Shown piece after piece: positions 8,598 through 19,796 of a stretch of 64,000 nt of DNA. The stretch comes from Acanthamoeba sp. SK_2022b. Lineage: Eukaryota; Discosea; Longamoebia; Acanthamoebidae. Made by a program: the position numbers and the translations under genes. The stretch's first letter is position 1. Every line of letters starts with the position of its first letter. The notes beneath the pieces are model-generated. The model saw only the letters and a list, made by a program, of their open reading frames with translations. It had not been told where the DNA came from and did no database searches. Location: NCBI GenBank assembly GCA_027943245.1, contig JANDJZ010000111.1, positions 1-64,000 of the forward strand, in the 5' to 3' direction.

Positions 8598-9755
8598 ATG
8601 GAGACCGCCACCGTGAGAGACGTCCTTAGCCACCAACAGCTTCCTGCCCAGATACACGTAGTCACTAAGTCGGCCACTGTGAAGGAGGTCCTTGACACGC
8701 TCTACCGCCACCACATCCTTGCCGCGCCTGTCATTGATTTCGAGTCCAAATGCGAAGGTCTGGTCGACGTTCTCGACGTGTTGTCGTTCCTGCTCCAGGT
8801 CGCTTCGGAGCCTTTCGAATCACGCGTGTCGCCCCCCTCGACCAACCTTCACCACGACGACATGGACATGCTCGTCCAGCGCAGCGAACGCTTCAACGCC
8901 GCCAATGTTGCCTCAGAGGCACGTACTCCTCCCCCTCCCACCGCCTCTGCGGCAGCGTTGTATTATAGAGCTCTAATATGTGTTTACACTCTTATTCCTT
9001 GTCATGGTGTGTCACTCTACCACTCCACAGGCGAATCTGTCCACACGAAACCCGTTCCTTCCCTGCACTCTGGGCGCACCACTGATCGAAGTCCTGCGCA
9101 ACTTCGCGCGCGGGGTGCATCGAGTGCCCGTGGTCGACTCTGAGGACCCTACCCGTATCGTGGCCATGCTGACTCAAACCGACGCCAACCGCTTCCTCGC
9201 CACCGACCCTGAGAAGTACCTCGGCAAGGAACGCGCCCACGCCTCCATCAGCGACCTCGGCCTCGTGAGTGGAGCCGACAAGGTCGTCTCCGTATCCAGC
9301 GACACCAAGGCCATCGACGCCTTCATTACCATGCACTCCAAGGGTGCGTTTTGTCCCCACCGCTCCCCACCTCCCCTGCGAGTAGCGAGTACTGACCTAC
9401 TACTGATATGTGTGGTTGTGGGTCAGGTCTAAGCGCAGTGGCGGTGGTGGATAGCGAGGGCGCGTTCCAGGGCTGTCTTAGCGCGACCGACCTGAAGCTT
9501 ATAAGAGACTATAGGTTCCAGGCTCTCCTGCTCCCCGTCATCCAGTTCCTCGAACACGTGCGAACGGAGGAGGGCCACCAGTGCAAGAGCTTCCGCGTGT
9601 GGTGCATTCCCACTACGCCGCTGCAAACAGTAGTCAAGAAGCTGGCCGAGGGACGCGTCCACAGGGTCTTCGTCGTCGAGCCCACCACGATGAAGCCGCA
9701 AGGCGTTGTCTCGCTCACCGACATTGCTCGCATCGTCACTTCAAAGGCGCCGTGA
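8598..9755 (+). CDS. Four-CBS-motif protein (AMPK-gamma/SNF4-like size)
   Basis: Three exons (8598-8918, 9031-9343, 9427-9755) give 320 residues. CBS motifs are visible as repeated 'hypothetical hinge then LVD/LTD' endings: GLVDVLDVLSFL near residue 60, AMLTQTDANRFL near 155, CLSATDLKLIRD near 230 and GVVSLTDIARIV near the C-terminus. That makes four motifs, or two Bateman modules, the layout of the nucleotide-sensing gamma subunit of AMP-activated kinase and of plant CBSX-type proteins. The length matches yeast SNF4 (about 320). CBS pairs bind AMP, ATP or other adenosyl ligands. The first intron fits only with a GC donor (GAG/GCACGT), which keeps the frame. Which subfamily it belongs to is not settled by eye. 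Confidence 0.85.
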
Positions 9756-9873
9756 TTTTCTCTTCTCACTCACTCACACTCTTTCTCTCCTCTTCGCCGC
9801 TTCATCTTGTACCTACTGTCGTCGTCATACAACCACCACACATTCTCGAACCTTCCTGTTAGTCTCTTGGTCG

Positions 9874-9874
<1 letters not shown>

Positions 9875-9928
<54 letters not shown>
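9875..9928. repeat. (CA)n microsatellite, about 27 units
   Basis: A perfect CA run lies in the short gap between the CBS gene and the TDP1 fragment. A second perfect CA run (11375-11433) lies at the other end of the TDP1 fragment. Confidence 0.97.
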
Positions 9929-9930
<2 letters not shown>

Positions 9931-9990
9931 GAACCAGACAGCGGCGGTACAAGCGAATTTTAAAATAACCCCTTGTTGCAGCTCAAGTGT

Positions 9991-11360
9991 TCACACGCCT
10001 CTTGTTAGGCCGTGTGTGTCGGGTTCGGGATGGGGGACATCCCAGATCCAGGGCTCGTCGTGCGGCCCGTAGCGCTCAAGCGGCTCGATACGGTAGGGCA
10101 GCGGAACCACCACTGTGGCTACCACCCGGCCAAAAAAAAAAAGATGAGCGGCCAGGACGCTGTGACACGGGAAAGAGGTGGACGAGGAGGAATTACCGGG
10201 GGCGGGAGTGGATGGCGCAGGCCCGGCCACGAAGGACCGGTTATTGAAGTGCGAGGGAATGAACAGAACCCCTATCTCGAAGTTGCGGATCATCAGCTGT
10301 GTGTTGCTCTTCTGCAAAGCTCCCCACGCGGCTTTGGACATGTTGGCGCTGGTCAGGCAAATCCTGAGGGGGGAAGCGCGGGTTGAGGTGTGGGTGGGCT
10401 ATCGGCTCATGTTCCTGGACTCCAGGACGAAGACGCTGGGAAAGATGCGAGGACAGGTACCAGGCCAAACGAGAGTCGCGGTGTCGCGTGAAACACTTGA
10501 TGTGGGGCGTGACCCGGCTTCGGCCCTCCTGCATGGCCTTGTACTGCCGGAACAGGGGCGTCATGAACTCCTTCCTGTTGCTGGCTCCAAAGCAAAGAGA
10601 GCCTGGTTTTACCACCGGCACAGTGATTCAGTGATGCATCGTCGTCGACCAAAGGTAAGTCGACCTAGGCGCAGAGCAGCGCGCTCTGTAGAGGCGGTGG
10701 CGTCGTACCCCCAGCGGCGTAGCCATCGATGGAACTCCGCACGTACTCCGCTGTTGGCCACACGAGCTCCACATCCGCCCTCTTCGTATGCTGCCATTGA
10801 GGAGAGAATAGAGAGACGCATCACTGATGAGCCTTGCTCGCTTCAAGGCGCAGAGGCGCGGAGACCTACTTCCCCGTCACTCGAGGCCATGAGACTCTGA
10901 CCAAACTCCTCTTCCACCCAGTTGGCGGATAGGGAGCCGACCGAGGAGAACTGGCAGGCCACTGACGACTGCCTCTCCACGTCGGCCTGCATGCGGACCT
11001 TCGATAAAAGGCTCCGCATGCGCATGTGGCCATACCTGTTCAGGGTCGCTCCTGCGCCAGAGCGTCGTGAACGCGAGAGCGTAGTGAGCCGCGACGAAGC
11101 TCTACTGCGGTACCACATGATGGCGAGGAGGGAGATGCGGAGATGATCTGCTGAGACAAGGGGAGGAGCATACGCGAGTGATAACCCGGCACGCTCGTGA
11201 CGAGGGCTACGCGTACGGCGGAAAAGTCGTATTGACGAATGAGGGAGGGCTGGAATTGGAGCTGCCGTTCGTTGCCCATGTGGGTGAAGTAATTCACCAG
11301 CGTGTTCTCGAAGTCCTTTGCCAGCTCTGCCGCTTCACCACCCATTGACGAGTTGCTTCC
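9991..11360 (-). pseudogene. TDP1: Tyrosyl-DNA phosphodiesterase 1, 5'-truncated
   Basis: The enzyme hydrolyses 3'-phosphotyrosyl bonds left by trapped topoisomerase I and cleans other blocked 3' ends in the nucleus and mitochondria. It needs two HKD half-sites. Here the C-terminal half is clear across several exons: a PGYHS region (near 11180), GHMRMRSLL, ACQFSSVGSL, LVWPTAEYVR, the second HKD as PHIKCF (near 10520), SANMSKAAWGAL, IRNFEIGVLFIPSHF and the closing PWIWDVPH before the stop at 9991. The first exon seen starts after an AG acceptor at 11361 whose intron is a TG/CA repeat. Upstream of that repeat lies the VWA8 gene, so the N-terminal domain with the first HKD is missing. Either the gene is broken or the assembly is misjoined at the repeat. 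The visible exons show no stop codons, which favours the second view. Confidence 0.85.
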
Positions 11361-11370
11361 CTGCATTATT

Positions 11371-11374
<4 letters not shown>

Positions 11375-11433
<59 letters not shown>
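11375..11433. repeat. (CA)n microsatellite at a suspect junction
   Basis: This perfect CA run of about 59 bp separates two divergent genes, TDP1 and VWA8, that both lack their 5' halves exactly here. Confidence 0.97.
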
Positions 11434-11435
<2 letters not shown>

Positions 11436-11461
11436 TCACCCATAAGAGGACACAACATCTC

Positions 11462-14400
11462 ATGCCAAATTGGCGTTCCTATGTGCGTAAAGGGAACAAG
11501 CTCTATCTGTCCTCGCAGCGGCCACAGCGCCCTGCGTCCCTGACGTTGTGCGATGCCCTCGCGCTGGCAGCCGCCTCCGGCGACCACGCCGAACCCGGCA
11601 GCGGGCGGGAGGTGCTGGTGCTCTACCAGAAGGAGGGCCGCCTGCTGCTCTTCGTGGACTTGCGGGACTCGAGCGTGCACCGGTACTTCATGCCTCACCA
11701 CTTCAAGCTCCACCGGGTCTTCCTGCCGAGCCCCGACGTCGTCATCGTCGAGGACGCCGGCAAGCGTGACCACCTGTTGTTCATCGGCCGCTGGCCGCTC
11801 GCCCCATCCGCCGGCGCCTCCACCGCCCAGCGATGGGCTTCGCTCCTGCGCTCGCCGCTGGAGGCGCCCCACCACACGCCACGGCCGGCCGCTGCGGTCC
11901 CCGGGCTCCCCACCGCCCCGTCGAGCTTCCCCACCCAATACGCGTTCATGTCGACCGACGCCCAGCCCGCCGCCACGTTCCTGTCGTCCGCCGACCCGCA
12001 TCGCGCGGTGCCGTCCTACGCCGACCTGGTCGCCCCCTCGGCCTCGGCGTCGCTTCTGCTGGCCCGCGGCGACGTCGGCGGAGGCGCCGGCCTCGCCATC
12101 CACTCTCTGCCTCGACCGGGCGCCGCCGACGCCGTGATTGGGGGCGGGGAGGAGTCGGCCGCCGCCGCCGCATCAGAGGTTGTCGTCAACGAGCGCGCCC
12201 TCTACCTGCGCCGCTCCCGTCAACTGCTCACGCTCGCCCGCAGGCGCTCGCTCAAAGGTAAGGCCTTAGGCTCGTTGAGGTGAGGGACGACCGCGCCGTC
12301 TGATCGGTCGCCACGCAGGCGCGGGCATGGGTGAGCCCGACGACGGCGTGCTGGAGGTGCTCAGCCTCGACTCCAGGACCGTGCGCAGCATCCCGCTGTC
12401 GCACGCGCACCTCCTGGGCATCGACACCAAGCAGAAGGACGACCTCCGCTTCAAGAAGCGCTTGTCCAGGCCCGACCACCCGATGGCCCGCGTACGACCA
12501 CCTTCAACCTCCCCCCCCCAATGCTCCATCACGCCGAGAGGTCTTGCTTCAACAATATACGTCGACTGCAGTTCCGTGGTTCGACGAACGAGGTGCTGAG
12601 CCTGTGCGAGCTGGAGAGCGGCGAGGTGGCCCTCCTGTGGGAGGACGGCACCGTCGCAGTGCTCGAAGTCGACACGCCGGCCATCGAGGACAGCCTGCAG
12701 CGGTACTGTTCCCCCCTTCCAACACAAACTCCACGCTGCCTGAGTTGCATCGCACTCACTTCGATATGAACGATGTGTGTTGTTGTGTTGTTGTGTGTTG
12801 TGTGTTGTGTGTGTCGGCGCGAAAGATGGAAGTCGATCGTGGGGCTGTCGCAGGCAGCGGTCAACGAGGACGGCTCGTCGTCCCTGGAGATCGAGTACGA
12901 GCACAACGGAAAGGAGGCCGAGGGCCCCAAGCACGGCAAGATCGATCCCGAGAACACGCCCCACTTTGGCGGGAACACGTGGGCCGGAGGCTCCGGCGGA
13001 CGCGACACGGCCGGGCTCGGCGGCAAGGGAGGTCCGTGTGCCGTCACCCGCCATCATCACAAATGGCAGAGAGTTCACTCCATTTTGGGGGGGGGGGCAC
13101 ACAGGCGCGTATCGTTCGGACAGCGGCCACCAAGTGCACCAGCTCACGGAAGCCGAGAAGGAGTCGGTCTCGGCCGAAGTCAAGGCGGCTGCCAAGGAAA
13201 TGGCCAAGGTGTGCCCATCACTCTCCCCCCGCGCGCCTTCTCTCCCTCTCAGACTAGCTCACGTCCTCTCTTTCTATCTCTCTCTTTTTCATGGGCTTGG
13301 ACGATCCGCTCTCATCACTAGAAAGCGCTGGAGAAGAAGCTGCGAGAGATCGACATGACCGAAGGCGACCTGCAGCTCTACTCCAACTACCTCCAGGCCG
13401 TCTCGCAGCAGGTTTGTGGGGGGGGGGCCGCTTCGCGTCGTGTTGCGTTGCTCCTGGCACACAGGGCACTTTTCATACGGCTCGTGTGCAGGTGAGCCAG
13501 TTGCGGGTGATCCTCGCGGCGGTGGACGCCAAGGCCAAGGAGCGCCAGTGGCTCAAGCTCAAGACCTCGGGCGACCTCGACGACATGTACGCGCGCGGTG
13601 TCAGACACAGCACAGCTGAACCCCCCCCCACTCACTTGGCACTGGATTGGGCGCAGGCGACTGGTGGAGGGGATCACGGGGGAGAAGACCATCTACAAGC
13701 ACCGGGGCGAGCACGACCCCACCCCCGGCGGCCCACAGGAGAAGCCCAAGCGCCTGGTCTTTGCATTCGACGTGTCGGCCTCCATGTACCGCTTCAACCA
13801 GGCCGATCGGTACAACAACAAACGCAACACGCAACGCACACAAGGGAGTTTATTCATTGATGAGCTCGCTGCGCGCGGTTAGTCGCTTGGAACGGATGCT
13901 GGAGACGGTGGTGATGATCATGGAGTCGTTCAAGGGCTTCGAGCACAAATATTCCTACGCCATTGTCGGACATGCCGGTACGGCACATGTGCACGCACAC
14001 ACTTTGGTTTGCAAACAACCGTGATGACCCGCCGCTTCTCAGGTGATGGGCCGGACATCCCCTTTGTCGAGTTTGGTAAGCCGCCGAAGAACGAGAACGA
14101 GGCGCTCAAGGTGCTGCGCAGAATGCACGCCCACACCGAGTACTGCCCCAGCGGCGACTCCACCGTCGAGGTGTGTTAGGAGTGACCCCCCCCTCTGCCT
14201 TCCCCATTTTACTGACCTGTGTGGGGCGATGCTCGCTTCAAGGCCCTCGAGGTGGCGATCGATCGGGTGCTCGCCGAAGAGGGCGATGACTACTTCGTCT
14301 TCCTTCTCTCCGACGCCAACTTGGGCCGGTGCCTTGCCCCCCCCCCCCACTCGTCTGTGTGCGTGGTGCTGATGCCTCGAGGCCTGCGCCAGGTACGGGA

Positions 14401-14603
14401 TACCGCCGAAGGAGATCGGTAAGCTGATCACGGGAGCGACCGAGAAGAAGGTGAACAGCTACGTCATCTTCATCGCGTCCTTCCACGACGAGGCCGACCG
14501 GTGGCGACGCGACCTCCCGGTGGGCCGCAGCTACCTCTGCCTCGACACCGCCAAGCTGCCGTACATCATGAAGCAGATCTTCACCACCAACCTCATGCCC
14601 TAG
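11462..14603 (+). CDS. VWA8: von Willebrand factor A domain-containing protein 8, C-terminal part
   Basis: Twelve exons (from 11462-12257 to 14393-14603) join in perfect frame to 755 residues. The conserved VWA8 linker is present (PKHGKIDPENTPH, GGNTWAGG, GGRDTAGLGGKGG), then a helical segment, then the VWA domain. The MIDAS-like motif is DVSASMYRF (FDVSAS in place of DxSxS), followed by VGHAGDG and LSDANLGRYGI. VWA8 is normally a mitochondrial AAA+ protein of about 1,900 residues with dynein-like ATPase modules ahead of the VWA domain. Those roughly 1,100 residues are absent. The first exon stays open upstream into the CA repeat, and an AG lies at 11449-11450, so 11462 is probably an internal Met and not the true start. 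See the TDP1 entry: the same repeat truncates both genes. Confidence 0.88.
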
Positions 14604-14736
14604 AGCTGAGGGCCATCACCGAATATCTTTTTAGCCTCCTACAATAAAGCAAATAATCATTTCAAATATATATATGAAAAGAAATAAAAAGAAATAAATA
14701 TGTACAGTCCATTATATTTATCAGTTGATAAAGACC

Positions 14737-17121
14737 TCACTCGAAGGGCACGTTGGCGGAGAAGTCCCAGATCTTGATCGACTTGTCGAGCGAGCCGGAG
14801 ACCAGTACGTCGTCGGTGAAGTGGAGGGATCGGGCCGAGGCGTTGTGGCCCCTGAGCGTCACCACCTCGGCCAGCTCGGACAGGTCCCACACCTTGATCG
14901 TGAAGTCGTAGCTCCCCGAACACAGCTTCCTGTCGTCGTACTGCAGACATCGCACTCGCTTCGAGTGCTCGCCGAGCGTCCACTGTACCACAGAGCAGAA
15001 CGCACAGAGCGTGAGAGTGCGAGAGAGAGAAAAAAGAGAGGAATGAGGTGATTAGTCGAGCGCCGGTTTGCAGTAACGGGAACGCTCTCTGGCGCTTGTA
15101 GGTTCGTACGTAGGGGTAGGACGTGTTGCGAAGGTCCCACATCTTGATCGTGTTGTCCATCGACCCGCTCACCAGCTTCACGTCGTCGAACTGGAGGCCC
15201 GTCACCCAACTGTCGTGTCCCTGCAGTTCCCTGCGGAAATGGCGCGTCGACAATCATCATGAGCTGGACGTGCCGGCTCCCCCTGTGTTTATGAAGCAAC
15301 CACTCTCGGTAGAGGAGAGGCGCACGTGATGGGCTTGTAGGTCTTGGTGTCCCATAGCATGATGGCCTTGAAGCTTCCGCTCACGATCATCCTGTCATCG
15401 AACTTGAGGCAGCATATGCACGTGGAGTGACCCCGCAGGGTGGCCCTCTCCCTGCCCGTGGCCATGTCCCACACTGAGAGCGGTTAACAGCCACACAGAG
15501 CGTGGGGTGAGTGCGTGAGACCCGCTCTCATAATGGCGCCAGCACGACGTATGCTGGGGCCTACCTTTGACGGTCTTGTCGTATGAGCCCGACACGAGCA
15601 CGCCGTCGCTCCCGAATTGCAGCGTGCGCACAGCGCGCGAGTGGCCTGAGGAGACATATTTCCATGCACGGGCGCACGGGGAGTGAGCGACGCATTGTGT
15701 GGGCTTGTACAAAGCAAGAGTGAGAGTCCAAATTATACCAACGAACGTGTGATTGCATCGGGCCTGCTCGATGTCCCACTTCTTGATACTGTGATCGTCC
15801 GAGCCACTCACCTGCGAAGCGAGAAAGCCAGGGTGTCACGCGCGGTGAGAGAGAGAAAGTGTTTGTCGCGATCGGTGGTGGGATGAGCTGAGCGAGGAAG
15901 GAGTACCAGGGAGTTGCCGCTGAACTGCAGGCAATACACTCGATGCGAGTGGCCCGCCAGCACCTTTGTGGGCACGTGCTTCTTGGCTTTGAGCGAGAAT
16001 CCCTGAGCGATCACACGAGCGCACACACCAGAAGAAGAGTGAGTCTACCGGTTCGGAGGGTCCATTTGACCGCTCTATCTCTGCACCTCGTTGTCTCCGC
16101 CGGTGGGTTCGTGTTCCTCATCGAGGTCGACGTTGTTTTCGTCTATCGCTTCGGCATCGCCTATCCACTGCGCTTTGACCAGGTCCCACACCTGCCCCGT
16201 CCAGAGTCCATCGTCCAGTTAGCCCTCGACGCGAGGAAGAGAGGGAGCGACAGGGGGCAAGCTGCGCACACGCACGCACCCGGATTTTGTGGTCGTAGGA
16301 GCCCGAGGCGATCGTGAGGCCGTCGGTCTGCACGCAGGTGATCTCGGCAGGGCAGGCGATGGTCGTGGTGCTGCATCGGCCGCGCCACCAGTTGCGTTCG
16401 ACCAGGCTCCTCCATCGGTAGACCCAGCCCCACTGCAGCTGAACACAAACACAAACACGAAACACAGACCACCGCGCAACCCAAGTGAGTCCTCCCGCCG
16501 CCGCCTGGTGGTCGACGTCACAACGACGGAGAGGCAAGGCTAGACGCAAGGGATAGCTGCACCTTTCGGCGGCACGACTTCACGCCCTCGTCGGGATTGC
16601 GGCCGGCCTCGGTCTCTCTGAGGATGGACTCGCCCCACCTGAGCAAGCACAAGCGCTAGGGGCCCGTTGGTCGTGAGTGGCGTGTGGTACAACAACTTGG
16701 CTGGAAGAAGGGGAGATGTGAGTGGTGGTTACCCGCCAGAGGTGGTCGTCGAGGGCAAAGCCCCGAAAGGACTTGGACACGAGCGATACGCTCGTAAGCA
16801 GGTCCTTGGGTTGGATGTACGACAGGGCCTGGCACCCACCAGGGGAGCACGTGTGGTAAGGGACTGTGGAGCGGTGGAAAGCAAGGAAGCCATGAAGGGG
16901 GGAGGGTACGATCAGAAGCACTTCGTGCGGCAGCACCGCAAAGGCACCCAGCTGGGAGGGCTCTGCAGCGCGGAGATAGAACACCAAAGAAGAGAGTTTC
17001 AAATGGAACGCCAGTTGAGCTACAAACAACAGCTACTCGTGGAATGGCAAGGAAAAATGGAAAGACTGCGAAAAGTGTAAGCGAGGGGGGGGGGAGGTTG
17101 CTGGCTCGCACCTTCCTCCAT
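14737..17121 (-). CDS. F-box/WD40-repeat protein (FBXW7/CDC4-type layout)
   Basis: A tiny first exon (ATG at 17119-17121, ten bases) joins through a GT-AG intron to the F-box exon, giving [11 protein letters not shown] and then LPHEVLLI. The F-box continues after a short intron ([20 protein letters not shown]). Seven or so WD40 blades follow, each with GH and a WD-like end: [71 protein letters not shown] and [12 protein letters not shown]. The protein ends about 8 residues after the last blade. F-box/WD40 proteins are substrate receptors of SCF ubiquitin ligases: the F-box binds Skp1 and the propeller binds phosphodegrons. Introns are short and fall mostly between blades. The substrate is unknown. 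It converges with VWA8, with about 130 bp between stops. Confidence 0.88.
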
Positions 17122-17816
17122 CGGGTCTCGGGCGTCTGTACGGAACAGCGAAGCGGGGAGAGCCGAGGTCGAGGTGGCCATCGTTTCTCTCATCCCCTGT
17201 CAATGTCAACACGTGTTTCTGGCAACTCTGGCTCGTTGGTTGAATGCTAGGTGGATGTTGTGGGTGCTTGGCCGGGACGGCTGTGGTATGGCCACACACA
17301 GAGTGTGGAGCTTTGAGCTACGGCAATGGCCTCGACTCGAAGAAAAAGAGCTCACAAAACGCAAGAGCCACGCTGTTGGCCAGCTCAAGGAGAGGAGAGG
17401 AAAGGAAAGGAGAGAGACCTGATCCGAAGAAGTTTGCAGAGGCAGAGAGAAGTGGCGAGCAAAGGCGGAGAAGGAAAATGGGAGAAGGAGCGGATGGGGG
17501 CAGTGTTGTGAAGGAGCTGAGTAAATTTGAAAACTCACGGTACGTGCCGTCCAGGGATCGCAACACACGATCCCTGCCACCTATCTTCCAAGATGTGGCC
17601 CGAGGTCGCCCTCTCGAGCACGAGGCTGCCAGCCGTGCTGTGTGCAGCAGCGAGCCTTGCCTGCTCTCTTCACGCACCTCCGCCGAAATTTCGGCTAGAG
17701 GCCCACCCCAAGCTCCGCCCCAATCCTGGTCACGGCTTCGAGTCCCGCCCTTTCCCTCTTCTTTGTGTGGACAGAGTTGCAAAGTGTTTGTATAAACGTG
17801 TGGCATAACTACGGCG
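17122..17816. other. Intergenic region between F-box gene start and TCTP stop
   Basis: About 700 bp without a convincing gene. It holds purine-rich stretches (AGGAGAGGAAAGG near 17390-17430). It probably contains the F-box promoter and the TCTP 3' end. Long openings on both strands here look like chance frames in GC-rich sequence. Confidence 0.5.
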
Positions 17817-18648
17817 TTAGGCACGCTCTTGCACGGGGTGTTCGAGGCTCTTGCCGAAGCCGGGGTGCTGGAGGGAGAGGCCGTCCTTGAAGAAGTAGAA
17901 TCGAGGCGTGGGCGTGGCCTCGTCCGACCGGTAGAAGCCAAAGGCGATGGCGGCCTCGGAATCCATCGACTCACCCATGTAGAAGCTGTACTCGTCAAAG
18001 TTCTTCAACATCTTCATGACGAAGGGCTCCGCTGCCTTCATGAAGGGCGCTACGCGCTCTGATCGATCGACACACGCACATAAGCAAGAGGTGAGAAGCA
18101 CGACCGCACGCGCATGCAAGTGTGTCGATCATAGCGCGCAGCGCCCTTCATGAAGGCAGCGGAGCCCTTCGTCTCACCTGGGTTGGTCTTCCTGAGGTAG
18201 CCCTTGACCTTGTTCATGTAGGCCTTGATGTACTTGACGAAGTCGGACTTGGCGAAGGAGGTCTCCACGAGGCGGTGCGAATAGACGACGTTGATGACCG
18301 TCTCCGCCGCGTCCGCCAGCTGCTCGGCGTCGCCGCCGCCAAAGGCGTCACCACAGCCCACGTCGACGTCGACCGCACCGCCGGCCGTCACCAGCTTGCC
18401 CTCGACCTCGTACACGATGTCGTCGACGACCGTGAAGGGGTAGCAGACCGAGAACATCTCATCTCCGGTGAACACGTCTGCGTACGACCATGTAACCATA
18501 TGATTCATTGATTGAACAAACAAGAACGAACTTGAGAAAAATCATTCAATCCATCAATTCATGAATTGCAAGCGATGCAAAATTCAACTTAAATTGAAAT
18601 CTCAAAAGTGCGGATACCCTTGTAGATGTAGGTCTTCTGCGACTTCAT
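17817..18648 (-). CDS. TPT1: Translationally controlled tumour protein (TCTP)
   Basis: Exons 18648-18618, 18477-18178 and 18058-17817 encode the protein. TCTP1-type signatures are visible: DVFTGDEMFS near the N-terminus, YEVEGKLV, the second signature region with VVYSHRLVETSFAK and FVKYIKAYMNKVKGYL, and the C-terminal FYMGESMD and RFYFFKDGL. The usual family length is about 170; this one is a little longer, with a C-terminal tail after FFKDGL. TCTP is an abundant cytosolic Ca2+-binding, growth-linked protein that acts in TOR signalling, translation and stress. The second intron is odd: just inside its 5' end it carries an exact inverted copy of the first 34 bases or so around the start of exon 3 (see findings). 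Confidence 0.92.
18018..18173. repeat. 34-bp perfect inverted repeat across a TCTP intron
   Basis: Bases 18018-18051 and 18140-18173 are exact reverse complements. Sequence just inside them (about 18052-18077 and 18116-18139) is also complementary apart from a few bases. In the pre-mRNA one arm lies in the start of the intron and the other in the start of exon 3, so the 3' splice site falls inside the potential stem. Confidence 0.92.
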
Positions 18649-18805
18649 TGTTGCTGGTCGGGCTGATGAGGGGCAAAAAAGAAAAAGAACCCAAAAACAG
18701 GAAAATAGAGAAAAAAACGGTGTGCCGGGGAAGGCAAAAGGAGTACAAGAGAGAGTAGGAGAAGAGCTGTGGGTTTCACCAACGGTGTCTCACGTGCAAA
18801 GGGGT

Positions 18806-19632
18806 TTACTTGTTTATTCTGTACGCGCGAATGTGCAGCGCAGAGTTGTAACGCACTTGAGTGATCGGCTCAAGGCCCTGGAAGAAGAAGGATGGTAATA
18901 TACCATGGTCACGAGGTGAGTTGCCAGCTTCAGGTTCAAAGCGCGTCCGCGTTGCGAAGGAAGCAGCGATGCATGAGGGGTGTAGGTACCGGTTTGAGTG
19001 GCTCGTACTCGTCGATTAGAGTGACTGTGGTGGTGGACGGCGCAAGGGCCAGTGTTCCATTGCTCTGCTCGACCAGACTCCTGGCCAAGTCGCAAGCCTG
19101 AAAAAGGTACAGATGAGTTCGACCAGCACTGTAGCCTGACCACCCACAGCACCCACTTGAGTGGCGATGATGGGCAGCCATGCAAGATACCTTCTCCATC
19201 GCGGCACTGAGGGCATGAATGACCACTTCTGTCTCGCTGTGTGCGTGGACAAGGTGAACCAGGTAAGTAGGGTAGAGAGTGAGAGGGTGGCGCGAGGTCA
19301 AAGAGGCGTGTCGTTACCCTTCGTGCAGGAGCCGAAGAGCACGCTTCTGCATGGCCACGAAGCTGGAGGACCGAGACACGTAGATGTCGTTCTTACGCGT
19401 GTGGGGTCGCTGCGGCACCCGCTTCACAAATCGATCTGCCAGCGATAGCGACATAAGAGGCCGAACTATGCCGACCAGCGAATCAGAATAGGCGCAAGCG
19501 CATACATAAATAAGGATCCACCGGCACTTGGCTTTCGTAGTCGTCTTCATCCCCCCCTTCTTCCGGCTCGTCGAACGCGATTTTCTCCTCCGGCGTAGGG
19601 CGGGCTACTTCCTCCGTCTTCTCGTGCTCCAT
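18806..19632 (-). CDS. POP7: Ribonuclease P/MRP subunit p20
   Basis: Five short exons read in order: an acidic N-terminus (MEHEKTEEVARPTPEEK), then RVPQRPHTRKNDIYVSR, VHAHSETEVVIHALSAAMEK, ACDLARSLVEQSNGTLAL, TVTLIDEYEPLKP and finally LEPITQVRYNSALHIRAYR. This is the Alba-fold pattern of POP7/Rpp20, which pairs with Rpp25/Pop6 and binds the RNA of RNase P and RNase MRP for tRNA 5' processing and rRNA processing. Length (about 150-160) fits the family. Start ATG at 19630-19632 faces the exonuclease gene across a 164-bp shared promoter gap. Confidence 0.87.
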
Positions 19633-19796
19633 CTTGCGTTTCGTTTTGTGTTTGCGATTTTCTTTTTCTTTTTCTTTATGGAAACGAAAAAACAGCTGCC
19701 ATAAAAACAAACGGCCGATTTGCTAGATCAAATCGAAAGGCGTGCCACCATCGGCGGGTGGATTGATAGATAGGCAACATCTTTGGGGGGGCTGGC

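Noticed and set aside
10178..10900. 240-codon plus-strand opening
   Set aside because: Antisense to TDP1 exons that hold the second HKD motif and other conserved blocks.
9875..11433. TDP1 fragment as a mobile segment carried between two CA repeats
   Set aside because: The TDP1 3' end is complete and ends 60 bp before the left repeat, and VWA8 is also truncated at the right repeat; a single break at the right repeat explains more.
11369..12103. 244-codon minus-strand opening continuing out of the CA repeat
   Set aside because: It is antisense to the first VWA8 exon, has only low-complexity Gly/Arg/Ala sequence, and does not supply the missing TDP1 N-terminal motifs.
17318..17998. 226-codon minus-strand opening upstream of the F-box gene
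   Set aside because: It overlaps the TCTP last exon in another frame and continues as Ser/Leu-rich low complexity.
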